This document shows positions 42,948 to 50,635 of a stretch of DNA of 64,000 nt, one piece after another. The first letter of the stretch is position 1. The number at the start of each line of letters is the position of its first letter. The DNA is from Noviherbaspirillum sedimenti (GTDB lineage: Bacteria > Pseudomonadota > Gammaproteobacteria > Burkholderiales > Burkholderiaceae_D). The position numbers and the translations under genes were made by a program. The stretch covers positions 3,038,001-3,102,000 of the forward strand of contig NZ_QYUQ01000002.1 in NCBI RefSeq assembly GCF_003590835.1, written 5' to 3'. The notes beneath the pieces are model-generated. The model was not told the origin of the DNA. It saw only the letters and a program-made list of their open reading frames with translations, and ran no database searches.

Positions 42948-44033
42948 AAGCGGGCGCCCCAGCGCCCGCGCGCGCTCGCGCATCTGCGCCAGCAAGGCAG
43001 GCTGCTCCAGCAGATGCCTGACACGGTATTCCAGCGCCACGCCATCGACCGCTTTCATGGCCACGCCCTGCTCCAGCAGGAAGTCGGCATTGCGCTCTTC
43101 CTGGCCGGGAATCGGCGCATTGACGATCATCGGCAAGCCCATCGCCAGGCACTCCGACGTGGTCAGGCCACCCGGCTTGGTGATGACCAGGTCGGCGCAC
43201 GCCATCATGCGCTCGACCTTGTCGGTGAATCCCTGCGGGAACAGGCGGCCCGGATGACGCACCGCCAGCGACTGCAGCGCGGCCAGCGCCGCGGCATTTT
43301 TGCCGGCCAGGACGATTAACTGGAAATCGCCTTCAAGCGCCAGCAGACGAGCCGCAACCGCATCCATGCTGCCCAGGCCGGCACCGCCGCCCATCAACAG
43401 GAAGGTCGTTTTGGCGGGATCGGCGCCGAGTTCCTGCGCACAAACGATACGATCCGGCGGCACGGCGAAGGCCGGCATGATCGGGATGCCCGTCACATGA
43501 ATGCGTTCCGGCGCAATGCCGCACGCCTGCATGCGCCAGGCGACTTCCTCGTTGGCGGCGAAATAACCGGCCATGCCTTCGTGCACCCACATGCGATGCA
43601 AATCGAAATCGGTCACCTGCACCCACACCGGGCAAGCCAGGCGTTCCTTGCGGATCATGCGCGCCAACAGCTCGGCCGGCAGGAAATGCGTGCAGATGAT
43701 GGCATCCGGCTTGAAGCGCTCGATCTCGCGACGCAGGGCCGCCGTGTTCAGACGTTCGACGGCGCGGCGCAATCGTTCAATGTAACTGTTGGGCTTGGCC
43801 TCATGCGTGAACTGGTAGAGGTAACCCCACAACGCCGGCGCCTTGTTGACCAGCTTGATATAAAAATCCGTGTACAGCTTGCGGAAAGTCTTGGGCACAA
43901 AATCCATGACATCCAGGTGCGTGGCCTGCGCCGCACCGCCAAAGGCCGCTGCATGGCAGCGCAGCGCTTCGGCGGCGCGCAAGTGTCCGGCACCGGCCGA
44001 AACGCTCAACAGCAGGATTTTTTTCTGTGCCAT
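42909..44033 (-). CDS. GT28-type glycosyltransferase (MurG/MGDG synthase-like)
   Basis: 374 residues from the ATG at 44033; the longer frame to 44129 adds nothing conserved. The N-terminal domain has ILLLSVSAGAGHLRAAEALR, the MGDG-synthase type nucleotide-free half, and PDAIICTHFLPAEL. The C-terminal GT28 domain has TTFLLMGGGAGLGSMDAVAA and ADLVITKPGGLTTSECLAMG, then MIVNAPIPGQEERNADFLLE, which hold the nucleotide-sugar binding loop. It transfers a hexose from a UDP-sugar to a diacylglycerol or related lipid at the inner membrane. It was probably adjacent to nadM before the island entered. Confidence 0.88.
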   Translation of the reverse strand: MAQKKILLLSVSAGAGHLRAAEALRCHAAAFGGAAQATHLDVMDFVPKTFRKLYTDFYIKLVNKAPALWGYLYQFTHEAKPNSYIERLRRAVERLNTAALRREIERFKPDAIICTHFLPAELLARMIRKERLACPVWVQVTDFDLHRMWVHEGMAGYFAANEEVAWRMQACGIAPERIHVTGIPIMPAFAVPPDRIVCAQELGADPAKTTFLLMGGGAGLGSMDAVAARLLALEGDFQLIVLAGKNAAALAALQSLAVRHPGRLFPQGFTDKVERMMACADLVITKPGGLTTSECLAMGLPMIVNAPIPGQEERNADFLLEQGVAMKAVDGVALEYRVRHLLEQPALLAQMRERARALGRPLAGRLVLEPVLAA

Positions 44034-44191
44034 GGTTCCCCTGGAATAAAGGCAAAAAGGCCCGGACTGGCCTTTATCTATCGAGACTGCGCCGAAGCTT
44101 AACGGCCGGATATGACAGGGATATTTCAATGGATGGGCTGAAATTCTGGCAAAAGACTACAATCAAGCATCTGATTACCCACTCGCTCACT

Positions 44192-44749
44192 ATGACAATG
44201 AACCCATCGCTTCTTGAAATTCCCCTGCGCCGTATCAACGGTGAAGAAACCACCCTCGATGCCTATCGTGGCAAAGTCATCCTGGCGGTAAATGTCGCCT
44301 CTGCGTGCGGCCTGACGCCGCAGTATGCGGCGCTGCAGAAGATCTATGACGAGAAGCACGCCGATGGCCTCGTCGTCGCCGGCTTCCCGGCCAATGAATT
44401 TGGCGCCCAGGAGCCGGGCACCAACGCGGAAATCGGCGAATTCTGCACCGGCAGGTTTAGCGTGACTTTCCCGATGTTTGAAAAAATCGTCGTCAAGGGT
44501 CCGGGACAACACCCTTTATACCAGGGATTGATCGCGGCCCAGCCGCGTGCGCAGGAAAAGGAAGGTGGCGAGTTCCGCGCCAAGCTGGCCGGATATGGCA
44601 TCAAGCAGGAAAATGAGACCGATATCCTGTGGAATTTCGAGAAGTTCCTGATCGGTCGTAACGGCAAGGTCGTTGGTCGTTTTGCACCCGACATCACCCC
44701 GGAGGATCCCGAGCTGGCAGCCGCGATCGAGCGCGAACTCGCCGCCTGA
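44192..44749 (+). CDS. Glutathione peroxidase-family protein
   Basis: About 185 residues; the ATG at 44192 or the one at 44198 may be used. NVASACGLTPQYAALQKIYD carries the peroxidatic Cys (C in place of Sec), and ILWNFEKFLIGRNGKVVGRF has the catalytic Trp. The second motif reads GFPANEFGAQEPGTN; the usual catalytic Gln in F-P-x-N-Q-F is a Glu here, and the resolving Cys before it is absent. These are known variations among proteobacterial members, many of which use thioredoxin. It detoxifies hydroperoxides in the cytoplasm. It is divergent from the glycosyltransferase gene. Confidence 0.9.
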   Translation: MTMNPSLLEIPLRRINGEETTLDAYRGKVILAVNVASACGLTPQYAALQKIYDEKHADGLVVAGFPANEFGAQEPGTNAEIGEFCTGRFSVTFPMFEKIVVKGPGQHPLYQGLIAAQPRAQEKEGGEFRAKLAGYGIKQENETDILWNFEKFLIGRNGKVVGRFAPDITPEDPELAAAIERELAA

Positions 44750-44767
44750 TAAAACCAAGGGCCAAAG

Positions 44768-44803
44768 AGAAGATGCAGGCGCCTTGCTGCGTTTGCATCT
44801 TCT
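44768..44803 (+). terminator. Terminator-like hairpin after glutathione peroxidase gene
   Basis: AGAAGATGCA (44768-44777) and TGCATCTTCT (44794-44803) form a perfect 10-pair stem with a 16-base loop, 19 bp after the peroxidase stop. The tail has only short T content, so the terminator is of moderate strength. Confidence 0.6.
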
Positions 44804-44832
44804 TGCATCATGCGAATCTGCGGACAAAAAAA

Positions 44833-44860
44833 AGCCCGCTAGCGTTACGGCTTGCGGGCT
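44833..44860 (-). terminator. Rho-independent terminator for leftward transcription
   Basis: AGCCCGC (44833-44839) pairs with GCGGGCT (44854-44860), extended by AGC/GCT inside after one T-T mismatch. Eight A residues precede it on the plus strand, which become a U-run on the leftward transcript. It can end transcripts coming from the hipBA side. Confidence 0.75.
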
Positions 44861-45417
44861 GAATCCAATTCTTTGAGGAGATTGGAGGAGACGTGATCAC
44901 TATATCGCGTCGCACCCTATTCTCATAATTTATTCTGCGCACATCTGTTATTCAAAAATCGAATAACTAACAAGGTAGGACTGGTGCCGCTGCTTTCCAG
45001 CTCCGCCCGTGCTGCTATCCACCTTCGGTAGTTCGCGTCATTATCGTTTCTGTTGGGCGACCGGTGCGGCAATATCGGCGTCCAGTGTTCCGACGTCAAG
45101 CGACAAGGGCTTTACGGGCAAGGCAAACTTCCCCTCGGTCAGTCCCAGCGCAGCCGGCGTCACGCAAGCGCTTGCGGTTTTGCATGACATCGTAGGAAAT
45201 GCCTGCAGCACTCGCGAGCAGCTCCTCGCGTTCGCGCCCATTGATCAGCTGGTTCCATGCGATGCGCACGGTTTCGTCCGTCTTGTTGACGACAGCGACC
45301 TCGCGATCGATATGCCAGTACTCACTGTACGCCGCCTGTGCCCCACAATGAGCAGGGCTGTTAATAAAGCAGTTGGCCCAAAGCCTTCGGCTGGATGCCA
45401 TCAGCTGCGTGCCCAGC
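44861..45417. other. Gene-poor stretch with possible decayed coding sequence
   Basis: These 557 bp hold no intact gene I can name. On the reverse strand a coding-like frame (INGREREELLASAAGISYDV then MQNRKRLR, about 45250-45160) appears to continue after a frame change as VTPAALGLTEGKFALPVKPL (about 45160-45100) to a stop near 45041. The codon use of these pieces looks coding, which suggests the end of a decayed gene downstream of hipA. I could not identify the family. Confidence 0.35.
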
Positions 45418-46722
45418 CTATGGACCAATGTGCCGCAGCCTGCGGGCCTGTTCCGTCACCTCGTGCTCAAAGGCGTCCTCGAATGCAGTCAGCTCAGGAG
45501 CGGTAAGCCCCACCTCATCACTTAAAGCCACTTTTTTCCAGTCCTCAACAACCGCCAGCACGCCTGCCAGCACGTCATGCGCCTCGGCAGTCGTGAGGGA
45601 GAAGTACGGCGCCGCATCGAGTAGCATCTGCACCGACTCAATAGGCCCGGTGTCCTCACTCAGCCACGTTTTCGATTCCCGCAGCTTTCCGGGCATGGGA
45701 TTGACGTCGAACGATGGCGCCAGCTTCCATTGGCCTTCGCCCGCATAAAGGAAGCCATGATTTTGCAGGTGGTCGTCAGTGTTGGTGATGAGCAGATTAA
45801 AGGCCAGTCGGCGCCACAGCTCCCGGGCATCCTGGTCGGGATTTGCACATCTCTGCCGCATGACATCGACAATCTCGGTGTACGCACGGGTCTCCTCTCG
45901 TGAGGCCTGAAGCATCGAGGCAGCTGAAAGGTACGGAATTCTCTTGTCGCCCGGGGCCCTGTCGAAACGCTCGATGAGCGCGACGGCCGTTCCCTTGACA
46001 GAAATGGCGCGCGCTGTAGCGGTATTGATACCTGCACGCCGCGATAAAACCAGCGCAAGCACTTCGCCGCGGGTGACGTTGAAGGTGTCGTTCACGCTTG
46101 GGAATTTACCGATGGCCAGCTTGCCTGTCTCATCGAGCACAGTGCACTTGGGTCGCATGCCTCCCAAGGACGTGCCTTTTCCTTGCAGGTACTTCAGGTC
46201 GTCAACCGTTTCCTTGTTGTTCTCAATCGCCCGGCTGGCCGAGTACATGTGTTCAAGTTCCAACAAGGGAGGCGTTGTTCGCCGGCCGGCATCGACTGTC
46301 TGCAAATAAGTCCCGCTTTTATGCAGGCGCAGTGCGCCAACGCGGCTGAAGTCATCGACCGCGCACAGGTAGTCGAGTTCGGAGCGAGGTGCAAGATTAG
46401 GATTCTCCTTGCGAGCCTTTGCATGCGCGCGCTCAATGACACGCCTGCCCCAGGCATCCGGAGCACTGTCCGAGAGTGCAGAGTGGAAAACGGCGTCGAC
46501 CTTGGAGGACGCGCGCCTTGTGGCATGTCCAGCTTCAAACGGGAGGTCTGGTGAAATTTCAAAGCCATCCGGGCTATCCAGCCACGTTGATGCGTAAGCG
46601 AACTGCGACAGCTCGCGCTGGCCCTGGCGCACATACGTCAAGTTGCCTACAAGCGTGCCTGCCGAGCCGAGATGTATCTCAACTGACTCCTGCGCATTGA
46701 GCTTCGAAGCTTTTGCCTTCAT
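45418..46722 (-). CDS. hipA: HipA-type toxin kinase
   Basis: 434 residues, close to the E. coli HipA length of 440. Motifs: VRQGQRELSQFAYASTWLDS (N-subdomain), SLGGMRPKCTVLDETGKLAI (nucleotide-binding Lys loop), LAFNLLITNTDDHLQNHGFL (catalytic Asp and Asn) and LAPSFDVNPMPG (metal-binding Asp). HipA is a Ser/Thr kinase; the E. coli protein phosphorylates glutamyl-tRNA synthetase and induces dormancy. It lies 17 bp after hipB on the same strand, so it belongs to one toxin-antitoxin operon. Activity cannot be judged from sequence but no motif is broken. Confidence 0.93.
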   Translation of the reverse strand: MKAKASKLNAQESVEIHLGSAGTLVGNLTYVRQGQRELSQFAYASTWLDSPDGFEISPDLPFEAGHATRRASSKVDAVFHSALSDSAPDAWGRRVIERAHAKARKENPNLAPRSELDYLCAVDDFSRVGALRLHKSGTYLQTVDAGRRTTPPLLELEHMYSASRAIENNKETVDDLKYLQGKGTSLGGMRPKCTVLDETGKLAIGKFPSVNDTFNVTRGEVLALVLSRRAGINTATARAISVKGTAVALIERFDRAPGDKRIPYLSAASMLQASREETRAYTEIVDVMRQRCANPDQDARELWRRLAFNLLITNTDDHLQNHGFLYAGEGQWKLAPSFDVNPMPGKLRESKTWLSEDTGPIESVQMLLDAAPYFSLTTAEAHDVLAGVLAVVEDWKKVALSDEVGLTAPELTAFEDAFEHEVTEQARRLRHIGP

Positions 46723-46739
46723 CGAGAGGCCTCTCTGTA

Positions 46740-47108
46740 TCAGAACGCGTTCTCGCGCTTTTTACTCGGGCGCACACGTTGGGGGAGTCGGTCGTCCATT
46801 AACGTCAGGCCAATTTCATCCTGCCCGCTGTCGAGCAAAGTGCCTAGGCGGTCCAACTCGCCAAACAAGAACAGCATCCGCGCCAGGAAGTGAAGTGGAA
46901 CCTTTAGGTCGCCACTCTCAAGTCGCTTCACCGTATTGAGTGAGGCACCGATGCGCTTCGCCACTTCCTGCTGAGTAAGCTTGCGTCGGCGGCGCGCACG
47001 ATTGAGGTCCTCCCCTAGCTTGCCGAGAGCGCGGTATACGGGGGCAGGCACCGGAAGGCTAGTCTTACGGCTCTGTTCGGGGCTTTTATGCTTCTCAATG
47101 GCTTCCAT
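46740..47108 (-). CDS. hipB: HipB-type antitoxin, Xre-family HTH
   Basis: 122 residues from the ATG at 47108. The HTH is NRARRRRKLTQQEVAKRIGA followed by SLNTVKRLESGDLKVPLHFL (about residues 40-85), the standard Xre/HipB pattern. It neutralises HipA and should repress the pair. Two further in-frame ATGs lie upstream (47117, 47141), but a good promoter with its -10 at 47116-47121 overlaps the first one, so the start at 47108 is preferred and would give an almost leaderless mRNA. Confidence 0.9.
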   Translation of the reverse strand: MEAIEKHKSPEQSRKTSLPVPAPVYRALGKLGEDLNRARRRRKLTQQEVAKRIGASLNTVKRLESGDLKVPLHFLARMLFLFGELDRLGTLLDSGQDEIGLTLMDDRLPQRVRPSKKRENAF

Positions 47109-47205
47109 GAGAGCCATTATAGTAAAAATACCGAAACGCATCCAAAAATTTTAATAATAACCCCTATGAGAGCCTTAATGCTTTATAAAAGCCCCAATCA
47201 GGGCT
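47107..47205 (-). promoter_or_regulatory. hipBA promoter with repeated operator-like sequences
   Basis: Reverse strand: TTGGAT at 47145-47140 and TATAAT at 47121-47116, separated by 18 bases. The sequence ATGAGAGCCATTAT (47107-47120) covers the -10, and ATGAGAGCCTTAAT (47166-47179) is nearly the same 59 bp away, a plausible pair of HipB sites. An AGCCC/GGGCT inverted repeat follows at 47190-47205. Control by HipB is inferred from the repeats and position. Confidence 0.6.
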
Positions 47206-47406
47206 GTTATTTAATGAATAGGGCATTGGAGTTTTCGGCAACAACCAGTCACGACTGTAGCCCACCCCGTGCAGTGAGTAGTGGCCGGCAAGCAAGTCTT
47301 CGGCCAGCGATGGCCTGCATTGAGCACCTGCTTAACATCCCCTCTGAGCAGACAAACACCCGCCGCGTTGCGCAGAACAGAGTTTGTCCAAGGAATGCTT
47401 ATAAAA

Positions 47407-48471
47407 TCAATTTCCGAAGACGGCCATATCAACCAAAGCGCCGGAACGCGTGCCGTCATAGCCTGCCAGCGCATCGATAGATTTTCTGAACTCGTCGCTC
47501 CGCATCAGCGTCACGGCTAACGCCAGCGCCGAATCATTCAGGTGAGCGGAATCGACCGCAAAAAAATACTGCTCCCTCGCCACGGGAATGAAATCGAGAT
47601 CGAAGCGCCTTGCTGCGGTTTCCACTCCGAACGCGGCGTCCGCCATCCCGCTTGCGACATAGGCGGCCACCGCGGCATGCGTGAATTCGGCGCTTTCATA
47701 GCCGTTGATGTCGCTAGTCCTGATGCCCTGCGCCTGGAGGAACAGTTCAAGCAGCATGCGTGTGCCAGATCCGTTCTGACGATTCACGAAACGCACGCCT
47801 TCACGCGTGAGGTCAGCGAGGCTGAGAATGCTTTTAGCATTGCCTTTGGCGACGAATAATCCTTGCCTGCGGAACGCCAGGTGAATCAGCGTGTGGCGCT
47901 TCGGATTCAACCATTTCAAATACTGTGCGGCGGCAGCCTGCCTGAACTCCCCTTCGGGCAAATGAAAGCCGGCCATGTCGCATTCGCCCCGTGCCAGCGC
48001 AGCCACGGCTTCCGTGCTGTTACGGTATTGAAGATCGACGCTGATATCGTTCGCGCCTAGTTGCTTCATCAGGGCATCCACCGCAAAGCCATGTGTGGCG
48101 GTAATGCGCAGCGCCGAAATGTCGCGACTCAGCAGCACTGCCAACTCGCGCTCCAACTCCGAGGCAAGGCTTTCGAGGAATGGCGAAAGCCGCGCCTCGA
48201 TCCGTTTGTCCGCCCAGATCAGTTTTTCCGCTAGAGGCGACAACTGCGTGCCGCGCCCACGCACCTTTTGCACGAGTGCCGCGCCGAACTGCTTGTCGAA
48301 TTCTTTCAGCAATCCCCATGCATGACGATAAGACAAGCCGAGCCTGGCCGCCGCCTGGTTGATGCTGCCCAGATCGCGGATGGCGGTCAGCAGTCGCAGT
48401 AACAGGGGGAGCGAAACGGCTAAGCCATTCGCCTGCTTCAGCAGCCATTCAGGGCGGATTTCTATTTTCAT
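47407..48471 (-). CDS. fdsR: Regulator with ModE/LysR-type HTH and periplasmic-binding-like domain
   Basis: 354 residues. The N-terminal HTH (about 20-80) reads LLTAIRDLGSINQAAARLGL then SYRHAWGLLKEFDKQFGAAL, as in ModE and LysR. The C-terminal part (about 110-350) is a PF12727-like binding domain: HGFAVDALMKQLGANDISVD, VRFVNRQNGSGTRMLLELFL and DAAFGVETAARRFDLDFIPV. It is divergent from the fds operon, exactly where FdsR lies in Cupriavidus-type loci, so it is probably the regulator of formate dehydrogenase, perhaps sensing formate or molybdate. The gene name is by position and architecture. Confidence 0.82.
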   Translation of the reverse strand: MKIEIRPEWLLKQANGLAVSLPLLLRLLTAIRDLGSINQAAARLGLSYRHAWGLLKEFDKQFGAALVQKVRGRGTQLSPLAEKLIWADKRIEARLSPFLESLASELERELAVLLSRDISALRITATHGFAVDALMKQLGANDISVDLQYRNSTEAVAALARGECDMAGFHLPEGEFRQAAAAQYLKWLNPKRHTLIHLAFRRQGLFVAKGNAKSILSLADLTREGVRFVNRQNGSGTRMLLELFLQAQGIRTSDINGYESAEFTHAAVAAYVASGMADAAFGVETAARRFDLDFIPVAREQYFFAVDSAHLNDSALALAVTLMRSDEFRKSIDALAGYDGTRSGALVDMAVFGN

Positions 48472-48575
48472 ATATATGCAATTTGTATCATATTGAAGAG
48501 CGGTATTCCCTATGCTACTGTAATTAACAATGTTAAGAAAAGACTTTCATATATGCTTTTGATTTCATATATCTA
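48472..48575. promoter_or_regulatory. Divergent fdsR/fdsG regulatory region with TTTCATATAT repeats and tiny upstream frame
   Basis: The 104-bp A/T-rich gap contains TTTCATATAT-like elements near 48466-48476, 48545-48555 and 48563-48573, some reading as CATATATG palindromes. They are candidate binding sites for the ModE/LysR-type regulator. A tiny frame, MLLISYI, runs 48553-48576 and ends in TAATG, with the final A of its stop as the first base of the fdsG ATG. fdsG has no visible Shine-Dalgarno of its own. Confidence 0.5.
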
Positions 48576-49073
48576 ATGGACCAGAACACCACTTGCCAGG
48601 CGGCTTCGCCTCTCACCCTGGCCAAAATCCAGGCCCTGATCGACGCCGGCGCAGCGCAGCCGGGCGGATTGCTCCCGGTCCTGCACACGATCCAGGATGC
48701 GACCGGTTTCATTCCGCCAGAGTCGGTGCCGTTGATTGCGGATGCCTTCAATCTCTCACGCGCCGAAGTGCATGGCGTGATTACGTTTTACCATCACTTC
48801 CGCACCACGCCGCCGGCGCGGCATGTAGTGCGTATCTGCCGGGCGGAGGCATGCCAGAGCTTGGGTGTGGCAACACTCATCGCACATGCCGAGCAAAGGC
48901 TGGGCTGCAGGATGCACGAGACCAGCGCTGATGGCACGTACTCCCTGGAGCCAGTCTATTGCCTCGGCCACTGCGCGACCTCGCCCGCCATCATGATCGG
49001 CGACGAGGTGCATGCGCGCGTGACGCCGTCCCGCTTCGATGCATTAATAAAGAAAACCAGGGAGTCGGCGTGA
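48576..49073 (+). CDS. fdsG: NAD-dependent formate dehydrogenase, gamma subunit
   Basis: 165 residues of the 24-kDa (NuoE-like) [2Fe-2S] subunit. The ligand Cys residues are in VRICRAEACQSLGVATL and EPVYCLGHCATSPAIMI, matching the C-x4-C...C-x3-C pattern. The N-terminal half carries PVLHTIQDATGFIPPESVPL. In soluble Fds enzymes this subunit passes electrons between FdsA and the FMN in FdsB. It begins the fdsGBA-fdhD-fdsD operon, overlapping fdsB by the GTGA junction. Confidence 0.94.
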   Translation: MDQNTTCQAASPLTLAKIQALIDAGAAQPGGLLPVLHTIQDATGFIPPESVPLIADAFNLSRAEVHGVITFYHHFRTTPPARHVVRICRAEACQSLGVATLIAHAEQRLGCRMHETSADGTYSLEPVYCLGHCATSPAIMIGDEVHARVTPSRFDALIKKTRESA

Positions 49074-50626
49074 AAATCAAGATTTTTGTTCCACGCGATT
49101 CCACCGCACTGGCGCTAGGCGCCGACAGTGTTGCCAACGCAATTGCGGCAGAAGCAGCGAAGCGCGGCATCGCAGTACAACTGATACGCAACGGTTCGCG
49201 CGGCCTGATGTGGCTGGAGCCATTGGTCGAGGTTGAAACCACACGCGGCCGCGTCGGCTATGGCCCGATCGATGAAACCGATATCGCCAGCCTGTTCGAG
49301 GCCGACTTTCATCTCGGCGGCAACCATGCACGCGCACTCGGACTGGTAGAGGAAATTGCCTACCTGAAGCGGCAAGAGCGCCTGACCTTCGCCCGCATCG
49401 GCGTCATTGACCCCCTCTCTCTGGACGACTATCTGGCGCATGGTGGCTATCGCGGGTTGCAGCGCGCGTTGACACTGGGAGCCGCAGAAATCGTGCAGAC
49501 GGTCACCGACTCCGGATTGCGCGGCCGCGGCGGCGCAGCCTTTCCAACCGGCGTGAAATGGAAGACCGTACTCGACACGCCGGCAATGCAAAAATATATC
49601 GTCTGCAACGCCGATGAAGGCGATTCCGGCACGTTCGCCGATCGCCTGACGATGGAGGGCGATCCCTTCATGCTGATCGAGGGCATGACGATCGCCGGCC
49701 TCGCCGTTGGCGCAACACAGGGTTACATCTACGTACGCAGCGAGTACCCGCATTCGATCGCCACACTGAATGAGGCAATTCGCGCTGCGTACGACCATGC
49801 TTATCTCGGCTCGAATGTGCGGGCGTCCGGTCAGCGTTTCGATCTCGAAGTGCGCAAGGCCGCCGGCGCCTATATCTGCGGCGAGGAAACTGCGCTGCTT
49901 GAAAGCCTGGAAGGCAAGCGCGGCATCGTGCGGGCCAAACCGCCGCTACCCGCCATCAAAGGTCTGTTCGGCCAACCGACGGTGATCAACAACGTGCTAT
50001 CGCTGGCCACCGTGCCGCTTATCCTCGACAAAGGCGCCCAGATTTATCGCGACTACGGGATGGGCCGCTCGCGCGGCACCTTGCCGATCCAGCTTGCTGG
50101 CAATATCAAGCGTGGGGGCCTGATCGAAAAGGCCTTCGGCGTCACCTTGCGCGAGATCCTCTACGACTATGGCGGCGGCACCACCTCCGGCCGCCCAATC
50201 AAGGCGGTGCAGGTCGGCGGGCCGCTTGGCGCCTACCTGCCGGAATCGCAATGGGATACCCCCCTCGACTACGAAGCTTTTGCCGGACTGTGGGCAGTGC
50301 TGGGCCACGGTGGCATCGTGGTGCATGACGACTCCACCGACATGGCGAAACTGGCACGTTATGCGATGGAATTTTGCGCCATCGAATCGTGCGGCAAATG
50401 TACGCCCTGCCGCATTGGCTCCACGCGCGGCACCGAAGTGATCGACAAGATCCTTGCCGGCCAGGAGCGTCACAAGCAAATTCCCCTGTTGCGCGACCTG
50501 TGCGACACCATGCTGCACGGCTCGCTTTGCGCGATGGGTGGCATGACGCCCTATCCAGTCCTTTCCGCACTCAAGCACTTCCCGGAAGACTTTGGCCAGC
50601 CGGCATCCGGGCAAAGCGAAGCCTAG
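49070..50626 (+). CDS. fdsB: NAD-dependent formate dehydrogenase, beta subunit
   Basis: 518 residues starting with GTG at 49070; GGGAG lies just upstream and the start overlaps the fdsG stop. The N-terminal thioredoxin-like [2Fe-2S] fold is followed by the NuoF core: LRGRGGAAFPTGVKWKTVLD (FMN/NADH binding), NADEGDSGTFADRLTMEGDP, and YICGEETALLESLEGKRG. The C-terminal [4Fe-4S] motif is ESCGKCTPCRIGSTRGTEV. This is the diaphorase that reduces NAD+. Length and order match the roughly 520-residue FdsB of related bacteria. Confidence 0.96.
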   Translation: MKIKIFVPRDSTALALGADSVANAIAAEAAKRGIAVQLIRNGSRGLMWLEPLVEVETTRGRVGYGPIDETDIASLFEADFHLGGNHARALGLVEEIAYLKRQERLTFARIGVIDPLSLDDYLAHGGYRGLQRALTLGAAEIVQTVTDSGLRGRGGAAFPTGVKWKTVLDTPAMQKYIVCNADEGDSGTFADRLTMEGDPFMLIEGMTIAGLAVGATQGYIYVRSEYPHSIATLNEAIRAAYDHAYLGSNVRASGQRFDLEVRKAAGAYICGEETALLESLEGKRGIVRAKPPLPAIKGLFGQPTVINNVLSLATVPLILDKGAQIYRDYGMGRSRGTLPIQLAGNIKRGGLIEKAFGVTLREILYDYGGGTTSGRPIKAVQVGGPLGAYLPESQWDTPLDYEAFAGLWAVLGHGGIVVHDDSTDMAKLARYAMEFCAIESCGKCTPCRIGSTRGTEVIDKILAGQERHKQIPLLRDLCDTMLHGSLCAMGGMTPYPVLSALKHFPEDFGQPASGQSEA

Positions 50627-50635
50627 GAGAATGCA

